This document shows positions 6,570 through 13,994 of a stretch of DNA of 14,990 nt, one piece after another. This stretch comes from Bacteroidales bacterium (GTDB lineage: Bacteria; Bacteroidota; Bacteroidia; Bacteroidales; DTU049). The translations under genes and the position numbers were made by a program. The stretch covers positions 1 to 14,990 of the forward strand of contig JAHDSP010000151.1 in NCBI GenBank assembly GCA_018432645.1. The letters are read 5' to 3'. Position 1 is the stretch's first letter; every line of letters starts with the position of its first letter. The notes under the pieces are model-generated. The model worked only from the letters and a program-made list of their open reading frames with translations. It made no database searches and had not been told where the DNA came from.

Positions 6570-8898
6570 CCCGCTCCATAATTAACTCTCGTTCATTTTC
6601 CTTAAGTTTTTTGCCTTTTGTGAAGAAATAATTGAAACGAATTAAAATACACTTATTATTAGGGTAAAGAACAGATTCCTCAATAAAATTAGAATCCCAC
6701 CTAACATCTTTACTATGATCTTGTATGAAATAATTTAGTAGAGAAATACTTAATTCTCCACGCCCCTTAAAAATACCTTTCCCTAATGAAATTTCATCAA
6801 TTAATGGGCTTTGGTAAAAATATCCATTATATGAATAATCTTTACCACTAATTGATAGATCAATATTAATGAATAAATCAAAAGGAAGCAATATTTCAAT
6901 AGTATTCCAAAACTTATATGATAATCCATTGTATTGCTTTTGTTCAAATATATTGTAAAACACATCAATATACAAACTTGTATTAATTAACTTAAATAAT
7001 GAAGTTTGCAAAAACAAGTAACCTCCAAATTGTTTTGAATAAGTAATATTATCATATCGTTCGATAAGAGTATTGCTATCTGAGATATTTAAAGATAAGC
7101 CAATCAAATCGCTATAATTTCTATAATATAATGAAGATGATAAAAAGGATTTCTTTTTTTTAAATGAATAATTAATCTCGGTATTTAGAAATTTTTCAGG
7201 TCTTAAATATGGATTTCCTGATGATATAGTCAAAGAATCATTAGAATAAAAAGTGAAAGGTGCAAGCATTTGATATCTAGGGTAATTTAATTTATTATTT
7301 ATAACAATCTTTATTTTATTTTTTTTATCTATTTCATACATTAAAGAAAAAGATGGTAAATAATTCCATTTACCAAACTTTATTGAATCGTATATGTTAA
7401 TATGATAATTCTCTGCTCTAATACCTGCTTGTAATGAATATTTGTTTTTATAAAATGTTAAAATACCATAATATGCCATTCTTAAATCTTTATATCTAAA
7501 ATAAGAATTTAAATCACGATAATAATAATGATTATCAATATTCCTATAGTATAATTGAGACCCAAATTCAGTATTTATTTTTTCATTAACCGGATTTTCA
7601 AAGTTTATATTTGAGTTGATTGCATTTATTTCATAAGCTGTTGATATATCAGAAAAAGTTTCGATTTCAGAAGAATCAGAAAAAAACAGAAACTTAGTAT
7701 TTTGATTTGATGAAAAATCTTTTTTCATTAAATAGTAATTAGTATTAAAGGTAAGTTTTCTTTTATCATTATTAAAGTCTCTTATGTAATATAATGTATA
7801 ATTTTGCAAAATGTTTCTACCTTTACTTTCAGACAACGCATCTGTTTGGTAATCTGGATTCCCATCTGTTTTATAATTAGTGAAATGATTAAAATCGGAG
7901 TGATAGTCATATATCTCAAAATTTCCTGTTAAATTAATAAGGTCTTTCTTTGAGAAACGATAATCTGCTCCATATTGAATAATGTTGCCCAAACTTGTTG
8001 AATAATTGTTTTTTTGTGAGTAACCTTGATATTCCTTAATCATATCGCCTTCTGTACTTTTTCTATATATAGAATCATTTGATAAGATATTGTGGTATTT
8101 AATTTCATATCCGACAAATACTCTTAATTTATTAATTTCATAATCTAATTGAAAATTAGAGAAGTTATATTTATTTCTTGTGAAATATGTCAGATTTGTT
8201 GAAATTTTCAACCCTCCTTTCCTTTCTTCTTTTAAGATGATATTTATAACATTTGCTATATCAGAATCATATTTTGAAGACGGATTATCGATTAGTTCTA
8301 TTCGTTCAATATCCGCAGGATCAATTGTATTCAAATCTCTGTTGTTTTTTATACCATCCACCAAAACCATAACATTGGAACTTCCAAACAGTTTTATTGA
8401 TTGATCCGTCTTTTTTACTGTTACTCCAGGAGCTTTGTCTAATAAATCTAATCCAGTAACTGAATTGGCAAGGCTTAAGGAGTCGGGAATAAAAACTGTT
8501 TTATCCACTTTAACAATTATACCTTTTTGCTCACCCACAATTTCTATTGGGTCTAACATATACTCGTCCCTTACTAAACCAACCTTAAAATAATACTCAC
8601 TTTTAATATTTGATAGATCAAGTGATATTTTTTTTGTTTTATAACCAAGACAGCTAAAAATAAGTTTGTATTCTTGAGGTAAAACACTATTAATGCAGAA
8701 GTTTCCAAGACTATCAGTAATAGTACCATATATCAAACTATCATTACTTGCACTTTTGAATTGAATTGTTGCATATTCAATTTTGAAACCATTAGTTGAA
8801 TCAACTACGGTTCCGCACACATCAATCCGCTTGTAACTTTGAGAGTAACTCAAAGTTATTGAGATAATAAATGTAACTATTGAAATAATTATCCTCAT
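6559..8898 (-). CDS. Outer-membrane beta-barrel protein with CarboxypepD_reg-like domain (TonB-receptor-like)
   Basis: A 779-residue outer-membrane protein. A signal peptide (residues 1-19, ending SYS-Q) is followed by a CarboxypepD_reg-like beta sandwich (about 24-100: GTVVDSTNG, LIYGTITDSLGNF). A plug-like region comes next (about 120-225) with NSVTGLDLLDKAPGVTV, VMVLVDG, and IERIELIDNPSSKYD before NVINIILKEE. Residues of about 230-765 are rich in alternating aromatic strands and turns, as in the OMP_b-brl_3 type barrel, and a final strand ending FNYFF lies near the C-terminus. No TonB box is obvious. It overlaps the upstream thiol protein gene by four bases (ATGA) and the C39 fragment by 11, so the three form one translational unit. 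In Bacteroidota peptide-export clusters such barrels are often found beside C39 exporters; a role in moving the peptide or a substrate across the outer membrane is inference. Confidence 0.88.
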   Translation of the reverse strand: MRIIISIVTFIISITLSYSQSYKRIDVCGTVVDSTNGFKIEYATIQFKSASNDSLIYGTITDSLGNFCINSVLPQEYKLIFSCLGYKTKKISLDLSNIKSEYYFKVGLVRDEYMLDPIEIVGEQKGIIVKVDKTVFIPDSLSLANSVTGLDLLDKAPGVTVKKTDQSIKLFGSSNVMVLVDGIKNNRDLNTIDPADIERIELIDNPSSKYDSDIANVINIILKEERKGGLKISTNLTYFTRNKYNFSNFQLDYEINKLRVFVGYEIKYHNILSNDSIYRKSTEGDMIKEYQGYSQKNNYSTSLGNIIQYGADYRFSKKDLINLTGNFEIYDYHSDFNHFTNYKTDGNPDYQTDALSESKGRNILQNYTLYYIRDFNNDKRKLTFNTNYYLMKKDFSSNQNTKFLFFSDSSEIETFSDISTAYEINAINSNINFENPVNEKINTEFGSQLYYRNIDNHYYYRDLNSYFRYKDLRMAYYGILTFYKNKYSLQAGIRAENYHINIYDSIKFGKWNYLPSFSLMYEIDKKNKIKIVINNKLNYPRYQMLAPFTFYSNDSLTISSGNPYLRPEKFLNTEINYSFKKKKSFLSSSLYYRNYSDLIGLSLNISDSNTLIERYDNITYSKQFGGYLFLQTSLFKLINTSLYIDVFYNIFEQKQYNGLSYKFWNTIEILLPFDLFINIDLSISGKDYSYNGYFYQSPLIDEISLGKGIFKGRGELSISLLNYFIQDHSKDVRWDSNFIEESVLYPNNKCILIRFNYFFTKGKKLKENERELIMERDER

Positions 8899-9455
8899 TG
8901 ATTGCTATAATCTTTTAAAAATTCATAAATTTTGGATTCATCACCATCCATAAACCCTCTTTTTTGATATAATACATTTCCGTTGTAATCAACAATAAAT
9001 AACTGTGGTTTAAGAACTTCAATATTATTGTTAAAGATTCTGAAATTATTCTCCTTTTTAATATTCTGCTGAGAATATAAAAAATCCGTAACTTCATTGT
9101 TGATGTCAATATAAAGAGGGTAACTAAAGTTTTTTCTTTTTGAAAAACTAATAATTTTGTCTTTGTAATTTTCATCATATTTGCTTGCAATAGCAATTAT
9201 TTGAACATCAAATTCTTCTTTCCATTTGCCAATATTTGCTTCTAAAACATTTAGCTCCTTTATACAAGGGTTACAAAAAATAGAATAATAGCATATAATT
9301 GTTGCTTTGCTTTCTAACTCTAAATTGACGGTATCATTATTCATATTTAACACTTTAAATCCCTTAACATCATAACTATAAAAAGCATTACTACAAAAGA
9401 ATATATTAGCAAATACTAGGCCGGTTAGAATAAAGATTATTTTTCTAAATTGCAT
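8895..9455 (-). CDS. TlpA/redoxin-like thiol-disulfide protein, exported
   Basis: A 186-residue thioredoxin-fold protein. Residues 5-22 are hydrophobic and act as signal peptide or anchor (a cysteine at 21 lacks a convincing lipobox). The active site is CNPC at 61-64 after the strand ATIICYYSIF. A central helix and strand follow, with IIAIASKYDENY (about 86-97), and the expected cis-proline appears in VLKPQLFIVDYNG (Pro150). This fits a periplasmic TlpA/ResA/alkyl hydroperoxide-like family member that reduces or forms disulfides. It is the first gene of the operon with the barrel protein (ATGA overlap) and the C39 fragment. In that context it could act on cysteines of an exported peptide. Start choice: the first ATG gives the signal sequence. 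A TAAATTTG box (Bacteroidota TAnnTTTG type) ends five bases before the ATG, too close for a leadered transcript. Confidence 0.85.
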   Translation of the reverse strand: MQFRKIIFILTGLVFANIFFCSNAFYSYDVKGFKVLNMNNDTVNLELESKATIICYYSIFCNPCIKELNVLEANIGKWKEEFDVQIIAIASKYDENYKDKIISFSKRKNFSYPLYIDINNEVTDFLYSQQNIKKENNFRIFNNNIEVLKPQLFIVDYNGNVLYQKRGFMDGDESKIYEFLKDYSNQ

Positions 9456-9479
9456 AAGTCAAATTTATTAAAGACAATT

Positions 9480-9650
9480 TCATATATCTTCTATAATCTT
9501 CTCGGCAAGATATTTCCCTCTAACTACAAACCACATTATGTAGTTTGTTAAATACTTTGTCGCCACTCCACGAAATTTGAAATAAATCCAGCCAACAAAA
9601 TCTGTTATCTTCTCATGAACAGTTGATACACTATATATACCTTGCTTCAT
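9480..9650 (-). pseudogene. Transposase remnant (56 residues)
   Basis: A short frame on the minus strand whose residues 25-41 read FKFRGVATKYLTNYIMW. This resembles, from memory, the C-terminal GVATKYLxNYLxW motif of IS1595-type (ISXO2-like) transposases, which precedes the end of the protein by a few residues just as here. The DDE catalytic part is missing: upstream of the ATG at 9650 there is an in-frame TAA, a run of nine A (minus strand), and then a terminus-like sequence at about 9662-9695. So only the tail, or a tail joined to another element's end, is left. It lies 25 bases upstream of the thiol-protein gene, in the same direction. Family assignment is tentative; that it is mobile-element debris is more secure. 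Confidence 0.55.
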
Positions 9651-9674
9651 CGTTTTTTTTTATGACAACCTATT

Positions 9675-9719
9675 TCAGGACGAGACAATTTTAGTTGGGT
9701 TTTCAAATATTTTATCCAT
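9675..9719 (-). other. 14-codon reading frame, possible start of an interrupted gene
   Basis: On the minus strand a frame MDKIFENPTKIVSS ends at TGA (9675-9677), inside what looks like an insertion-sequence end. A TATATTTG box (9736-9743) lies 17 bases upstream of its ATG, so it may be the promoter and first codons of a gene broken by an insertion. Nothing further supports it. Confidence 0.2.
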
Positions 9720-9735
9720 AACTATAATTTTTTTG

Positions 9736-9743
9736 CAAATATA
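9736..9743 (-). promoter_or_regulatory. Possible Bacteroidota -7 box (TAnnTTTG)
   Basis: On the minus strand the octamer TATATTTG fits the Bacteroidota -7 consensus TAnnTTTG. A good -33 TTTG at the usual distance is not evident. It could drive the mobile-element scrap and the downstream thiol-protein/barrel/C39 genes. Confidence 0.25.
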
Positions 9744-9795
9744 ATAAAATTTATAATCTATAAACTTGATATTCTATAAAAATAATAATTACCAT

Positions 9796-9816
9796 CCTTC
9801 CCCCACCCTATCCCCC
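9796..9816. other. C-rich tract in the lysS leader (G-rich on the minus strand)
   Basis: Runs of 2, 5, 3 and 5 cytosines, separated by 1-3 bases, stand out in very AT-rich DNA about 95 bases before the lysS start. The minus strand has matching G runs that could form at least a two-layer quadruplex. No function is shown. Confidence 0.35.
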
Positions 9817-9909
9817 TATTTTTCCAAAAAATTATTCAAAATATTATTATGGATAAAGCAATATCCATTTCTTTATTTAGTTAAAATTTATGAAATTTGC
9901 AAAAAATCT

Positions 9910-11652
9910 ATGTCAATTGAACTTAGTGAGCAAGAGATTATAAGGCGAGAAGCCTTACAGCAATTGCGCCAAATGGGTATAAACCCATATCCTAATGAGG
10001 GATATCCTATTACTCATTATGCCAAAGATATTTTGGATAATTTTAATGAAGATACAGAAAATTTTAATGATGTATACATTGCTGGGCGTATAATGAGCAG
10101 ACGTATAATGGGTGGTGCTTCATTTATAGAAATACAGGATAGCACTGGACGTATACAAGTTTATATCAAACAAGATGATATTTGTCCACCTGGTGATAAT
10201 AGTTTTTATCAAATAGTTTTCAAAAAGTTATTAGATATTGGTGATATAGTAGGTATACATGGTTTTGTTTTTAGAACCAAGATGGGAGAAATTACTATTC
10301 ATGCTAAAGAATTAAAATTATTAGCTAAATGTTTACGCCCTTTACCAATAGTAAAGGAGAAAGATGGCAAAACTTATCACGCGTTTACTGATCCAGAACA
10401 AAGATATAGAAATAGAACATTAGATTTAATCGTAAATCCTCACGTTAAAGATACTTTTAGGATTAGGTCAAAGATGGTGCAGAGTATGAGAGATTTTTTA
10501 AATCAAAAAAATTTCATGGAGGTAGAAACCCCTATTTTACAGCCAATTTATGGTGGTGCTGCAGCTAGACCTTTTAAAACTTATCATAATACATTAGATA
10601 CTAGCTTATTTTTGCGAATAGCTGATGAGCTATATCTGAAGCGTCTGATAGCTGGTGGGTTTGACGCGGTTTATGAATTTGCTAAAGATTTTCGTAATGA
10701 GGGTATGGATCGTTTTCACAATCCCGAATTTACACAAATGGAGCTTTATGTAGCTTATAAAGACTATTATTGGATGATGGATACTGTAGAAGAAATGTTA
10801 GAACATATTTGTAGGTCCATACATGGTAAAGCCGACATCACTGTTGGTGACAATATAATATCTTTTGCTAGGCCTTTTGAACGTATTAGTCTTTTTGATG
10901 CTATAAAAAAATTTACTGGTTTTGATATTTCTAATATGAATGAGAGTGAACTTATTGAAATCGCTAAAAAATTAGATATTGATATAGAAGGAATTACTGG
11001 CAAAGGTAAAATAATAGATGCTATTTTTGGTGAAAAAGTAGAGCCACATCTGATACAACCTACATTTATAATGGATTATCCTATAGAGATGAGTCCATTA
11101 GCTAAAAAACATAGGTCAAAACCTGGATTGGTAGAGCGTTTCGAATTGATAGTAAATGGTAAAGAGCTGTGTAATGCATACTCTGAACTAAATGATCCCA
11201 TAGATCAGCGAAATAGATTAGAAGAGCAACTAAAACTTAGGCAGCTTGGTGATGAAGAGGCTATGATTTTAGATGAAGAATTTTTAAGTGCTATAGAGCT
11301 AGGTATGCCGCCAACAGCAGGCTTAGGAATTGGCATCGATAGATTAGCTATGATTATGACTAATGCAAACTCTATTCAAGAAGTTATCTTTTTCCCTCAA
11401 ATGGCTCCAGAACGTAAAGCTATAGCAATGGAATCTGAAAGTCTGAAATCTATTGGTGTTCCAGATATTTGGATTCCCCTGATTACTGAATCTGGTATTG
11501 TAACTCCAAATGATTTATTAGATACTAATGCTAATAAAATTTTAAATAATTTAGGTGGATTGAGAAAAAAACATAAAATTTCTGAGCCTCTCCCTTCTAA
11601 AGAAGATGTAGAAAATTGGATAGCTAAAGCTAAAGAATTATCACAAAAATAA
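9910..11652 (+). CDS. lysS: Lysyl-tRNA synthetase, class II
   Basis: Charges tRNA-Lys with lysine using ATP, in the cytoplasm. I place the start at ATG 9910 (580 residues, beginning [16 protein letters not shown]), because the 48 codons open upstream from 9766 look non-coding and the normal N-terminal helix starts here. The OB-fold anticodon-binding domain covers about 55-150 ([21 protein letters not shown]). The class II catalytic core has motif 1 near [21 protein letters not shown] (about 199-219), motif 2 [19 protein letters not shown] with Arg262, and motif 3 [11 protein letters not shown] with Arg478. Residues of about 500-580 extend beyond the E. coli enzyme (about 505 residues) and include a predicted helical segment with [13 protein letters not shown]; such a tail is, as far as I recall, typical of Bacteroidota LysS. 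It heads a co-directional row with tpiA 51 bases downstream. Confidence 0.97.
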   Translation: MSIELSEQEIIRREALQQLRQMGINPYPNEGYPITHYAKDILDNFNEDTENFNDVYIAGRIMSRRIMGGASFIEIQDSTGRIQVYIKQDDICPPGDNSFYQIVFKKLLDIGDIVGIHGFVFRTKMGEITIHAKELKLLAKCLRPLPIVKEKDGKTYHAFTDPEQRYRNRTLDLIVNPHVKDTFRIRSKMVQSMRDFLNQKNFMEVETPILQPIYGGAAARPFKTYHNTLDTSLFLRIADELYLKRLIAGGFDAVYEFAKDFRNEGMDRFHNPEFTQMELYVAYKDYYWMMDTVEEMLEHICRSIHGKADITVGDNIISFARPFERISLFDAIKKFTGFDISNMNESELIEIAKKLDIDIEGITGKGKIIDAIFGEKVEPHLIQPTFIMDYPIEMSPLAKKHRSKPGLVERFELIVNGKELCNAYSELNDPIDQRNRLEEQLKLRQLGDEEAMILDEEFLSAIELGMPPTAGLGIGIDRLAMIMTNANSIQEVIFFPQMAPERKAIAMESESLKSIGVPDIWIPLITESGIVTPNDLLDTNANKILNNLGGLRKKHKISEPLPSKEDVENWIAKAKELSQK

Positions 11653-11703
11653 TATTTGAATCTTTTTTAATAAAAAATTCATATTTTTATAAAAAAAATA
11701 ATT

Positions 11704-12477
11704 ATGAGAAAAAAATTTGTTGCTGGCAATTGGAAAATGAATCCTAATTATCCAGAGGCATTAGAGTTATTAAAGTATTTAAACATTAATGTCCCTAAAG
11801 ATCATTCAAATGTTGATATTTTAATTTGTCCACCTTTTATTTATTTATCTGAAGCTAAAAATATATTTACTCGTCCAGATATTTATTTGGGAGCTCAGAA
11901 TGCATCAGCATATACTAATGGTGCATATACAGGAGAAATCTCTTCGACTATGTTAAAAAGTTTAGGTATAGATTATGCTATTATTGGACATTCTGAGAGA
12001 AGACAATATTTCGGTGAAAGTGAAGAAGTTTTAGCAAAAAAAATTAAACTTTGTTTGCAAGAAAATATTACTCCTATCTTTTGTGTAGGAGAAACATTAG
12101 AACAAAGAAATGCAAATGAACAATTTGAAATTGTAAAAAAACAAATCAGTGGAGCTTTATATGATTTATCTATAGAACAAATTAAAAAAATTATCATTGC
12201 TTATGAACCAGTATGGGCTATAGGAACAGGAGTAAATGCTACGCCACAGCAAGCTCAAGAGATGCACACTTTTATTAGAAATATGATAATGAATAAATAT
12301 GATGATGTAGTTAGTCAAAATATGATAATTCTTTATGGTGGAAGTGTGAAAAAAGATAATGCTTATGAATTATTCTCTATGCCAGACATAGATGGCGGAC
12401 TCATTGGAGGAGCTTCGTTAAAAGGTGAAGAGTTTGTTAGTATAATAGCAACAGCAATGAATATAGTAAATAAATGA
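11704..12477 (+). CDS. tpiA: Triosephosphate isomerase
   Basis: Interconverts dihydroxyacetone phosphate and glyceraldehyde 3-phosphate in glycolysis and gluconeogenesis. At 257 residues it has the usual length for the TIM barrel. All key residues are present: Asn9 and Lys11 in AGNWKMN, electrophile His96 in IIGHSERR, and the catalytic base Glu168 in AYEPVWAIGTG. The flexible phosphate-gripping loop follows directly (about 168-180), and the phosphate-binding turns YGGSVK (211-216) and GGLIGGASL (231-239) are intact. It lies 51 bases after lysS, and its stop overlaps the start of the ABC permease gene by four bases (ATGA), so those two are probably translated in a coupled way. The start at ATG 11704 gives the standard N-terminus. 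Confidence 0.98.
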   Translation: MRKKFVAGNWKMNPNYPEALELLKYLNINVPKDHSNVDILICPPFIYLSEAKNIFTRPDIYLGAQNASAYTNGAYTGEISSTMLKSLGIDYAIIGHSERRQYFGESEEVLAKKIKLCLQENITPIFCVGETLEQRNANEQFEIVKKQISGALYDLSIEQIKKIIIAYEPVWAIGTGVNATPQQAQEMHTFIRNMIMNKYDDVVSQNMIILYGGSVKKDNAYELFSMPDIDGGLIGGASLKGEEFVSIIATAMNIVNK

Positions 12478-13718
12478 TTTGGATTTTTATCAAAGAAGCT
12501 TTAATAATGGCTTGGCAATCGCTCAGGTCTAATAAGCTACGTACTATATTAACAATTTCAGGCATCACTATAGGCATTTTTTCTATAATTGCTGTTTTCA
12601 CAGTGATAGATTCTATTAAAAATCAAATCAATACATCTATTGAATCTCTAGGAAGCAATACTATTTTTGTACAAAAATGGCCTTGGGTATTTGATGCAGA
12701 TTTCCCTTGGTGGAAATATATTTCTAGACCAAATCCTTCTTACAGAGAATATCTATTTCTGCAAAATAATGCGGAAACTATCGAAGAGATATCTTATTTA
12801 GCCTCTACACAGCAAAAAGCTTCTACACCATTATTAACTAAATCAGATCAATATTTGAGTGGTATTACTTTGTCTTATCCTGATTTTTTTCCATTTAAAA
12901 TTAGAGAAGGCAGAATGTTTACTGCTAATGAAACTGAGCAAGGTGAGGCAGTATGCATAATAGGTTATCAGACTGCTATAGACTATTTTGGTAATACAGA
13001 AGCAGTAGGACAAGCTATTAAAGTTGGTTCACAAAAATTAACAGTTATAGGTGTTTTAGATAAAGAAGGTGAAAATATGCTTGGCGGCTCGGGTGATGAG
13101 CTAGTTTTTGTACCAGTTTTATTTCTTAGAAATTTTATAAAACTTGACAGTGATCAAGCTAATCCTAATATATTATTAAAGCCAAAATCAGACTATACTC
13201 GTGAAGATGCAATAAACGAAATTCGAATATTAATGAGACAATATCGCAAACTATCACCTAAAAAAGAAGATGATTTCTCTATAAATACTTCTACTATGCT
13301 AACTATAGGAGTACAAGGATTATTTAGAAGTTTATCAATGGGAGGATGGATAATAGGTGGTTTTGCTCTTTTAGTTGGCGGTTTTGGTATAGCAAATATT
13401 ATGTTTGTTTCTGTAAAAGAAAGAACTCAACAAATAGGAATACAAAAAGCATTAGGAGCTAAAAGGAGATTCATCCTTCTACAATTTATGATAGAATCAG
13501 TATTTTTAAGTATTATGGGGGGAATTATTGGATTAATATTAGTTTTAATTCTTTCATTACTACTACAATTTTTAATAAAATTTTCTTTCCCACTTACATT
13601 TGCAAATATAATAATGGGGATATTGATAGCAATGATTGTTGGTTTTTTAGCAGGTATAATTCCTGCATTGCAAGCTTCTAAATTAGATCCAGTAGAAGCA
13701 ATGAGAAAAAATGCATAA
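12474..13718 (+). CDS. MacB/FtsX-type ABC transporter permease
   Basis: A 414-residue inner-membrane permease. Its layout is the MacB type: an amphipathic start (IMAWQSLRSNKLRTILT), a first membrane helix (about 23-45), a large periplasmic MacB_PCD domain (about 46-285), and an FtsX core with three helices (about 290-313, 334-365, 376-398). Between helices 2 and 3 is the conserved cytoplasmic loop VKERTQQIGIQKALGAKRR (314-332), and the protein ends with the typical ASKLDPVEAMR. Such proteins use mechanical coupling rather than classical transport, for example in efflux or lipoprotein release. No ATPase gene lies next to it in the window, so its partner is elsewhere; the substrate is unknown. 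It overlaps tpiA by ATGA, so it shares that transcript. Confidence 0.92.
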   Translation: MIWIFIKEALIMAWQSLRSNKLRTILTISGITIGIFSIIAVFTVIDSIKNQINTSIESLGSNTIFVQKWPWVFDADFPWWKYISRPNPSYREYLFLQNNAETIEEISYLASTQQKASTPLLTKSDQYLSGITLSYPDFFPFKIREGRMFTANETEQGEAVCIIGYQTAIDYFGNTEAVGQAIKVGSQKLTVIGVLDKEGENMLGGSGDELVFVPVLFLRNFIKLDSDQANPNILLKPKSDYTREDAINEIRILMRQYRKLSPKKEDDFSINTSTMLTIGVQGLFRSLSMGGWIIGGFALLVGGFGIANIMFVSVKERTQQIGIQKALGAKRRFILLQFMIESVFLSIMGGIIGLILVLILSLLLQFLIKFSFPLTFANIIMGILIAMIVGFLAGIIPALQASKLDPVEAMRKNA

Positions 13719-13746
13719 TTTTACGAAAATATTGTATTCCAATTTT

Positions 13747-13961
13747 GGTTCTATAACATTTATTGTGGGTAAATTATTAAGAGTTATAATTGCCCAATTG
13801 TTTTTATTAATCCACAAATGAACACAAATGATCATAAATTATAAACTAGTTTTGAGGAATTTAGAAGTTTAGGAATAATGAGCGCTGAGTGATAGATTAA
13901 AGTTTTTATAAGCTAATTATCGAAAAAACTAAACTTTACACACTCAAAACGATATAGAACC
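13747..13961. mobile_element. MITE-like element with ~27-bp terminal inverted repeats
   Basis: This 215-bp stretch begins GGTTCTATA (13747-13755) and ends TATAGAACC (13953-13961). Read inward from both ends without gaps, 21 of the first 27 positions agree, including the outer nine. There is no coding frame inside. An internal segment (about 13812-13832) with cacaaatg repeated is of the kind common in dispersed bacterial repeats. No matching target duplication is visible (ccaatttt on the left, atttattt on the right). Most likely a non-autonomous element or the collapsed remains of an insertion sequence; the terminal sequence recalls ISL3-type ends, but I cannot confirm the family. It accounts for most of the gene-free stretch 13719-13994. 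Confidence 0.55.
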
Positions 13962-13994
13962 ATTTATTTTTATAAAATTACGCTATTTTAGCAT

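Noticed and set aside
8915..9196. 93-codon minus-strand frame inside the thiol-protein gene
   Set aside because: It is a shifted reading of the same strand; the CNPC/cis-Pro frame is clearly the real one.
9522..9545. 7-bp inverted repeat AACTACA / TGTAGTT as a terminator or operator
   Set aside because: It falls inside the transposase-like reading frame, has a 10-base loop and no T-tract; probably chance.
9849..9884. 11-codon upstream ORF ([11 protein letters not shown]) before lysS
   Set aside because: Too short and without Lys codon clustering or a hairpin that would suggest attenuation; such frames arise often by chance.
9766..9909. N-terminal extension of lysS to position 9766
   Set aside because: The upstream codons run through the C-rich tract and AT-rich leader, and give a sequence unlike any LysS start; ATG 9910 gives the standard N-terminus.
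11653..11703. AT-rich hairpin between lysS and tpiA
   Set aside because: The arms pair only through A-T bases with a bulge and no GC clamp, so a terminator cannot be supported; the genes may be cotranscribed.
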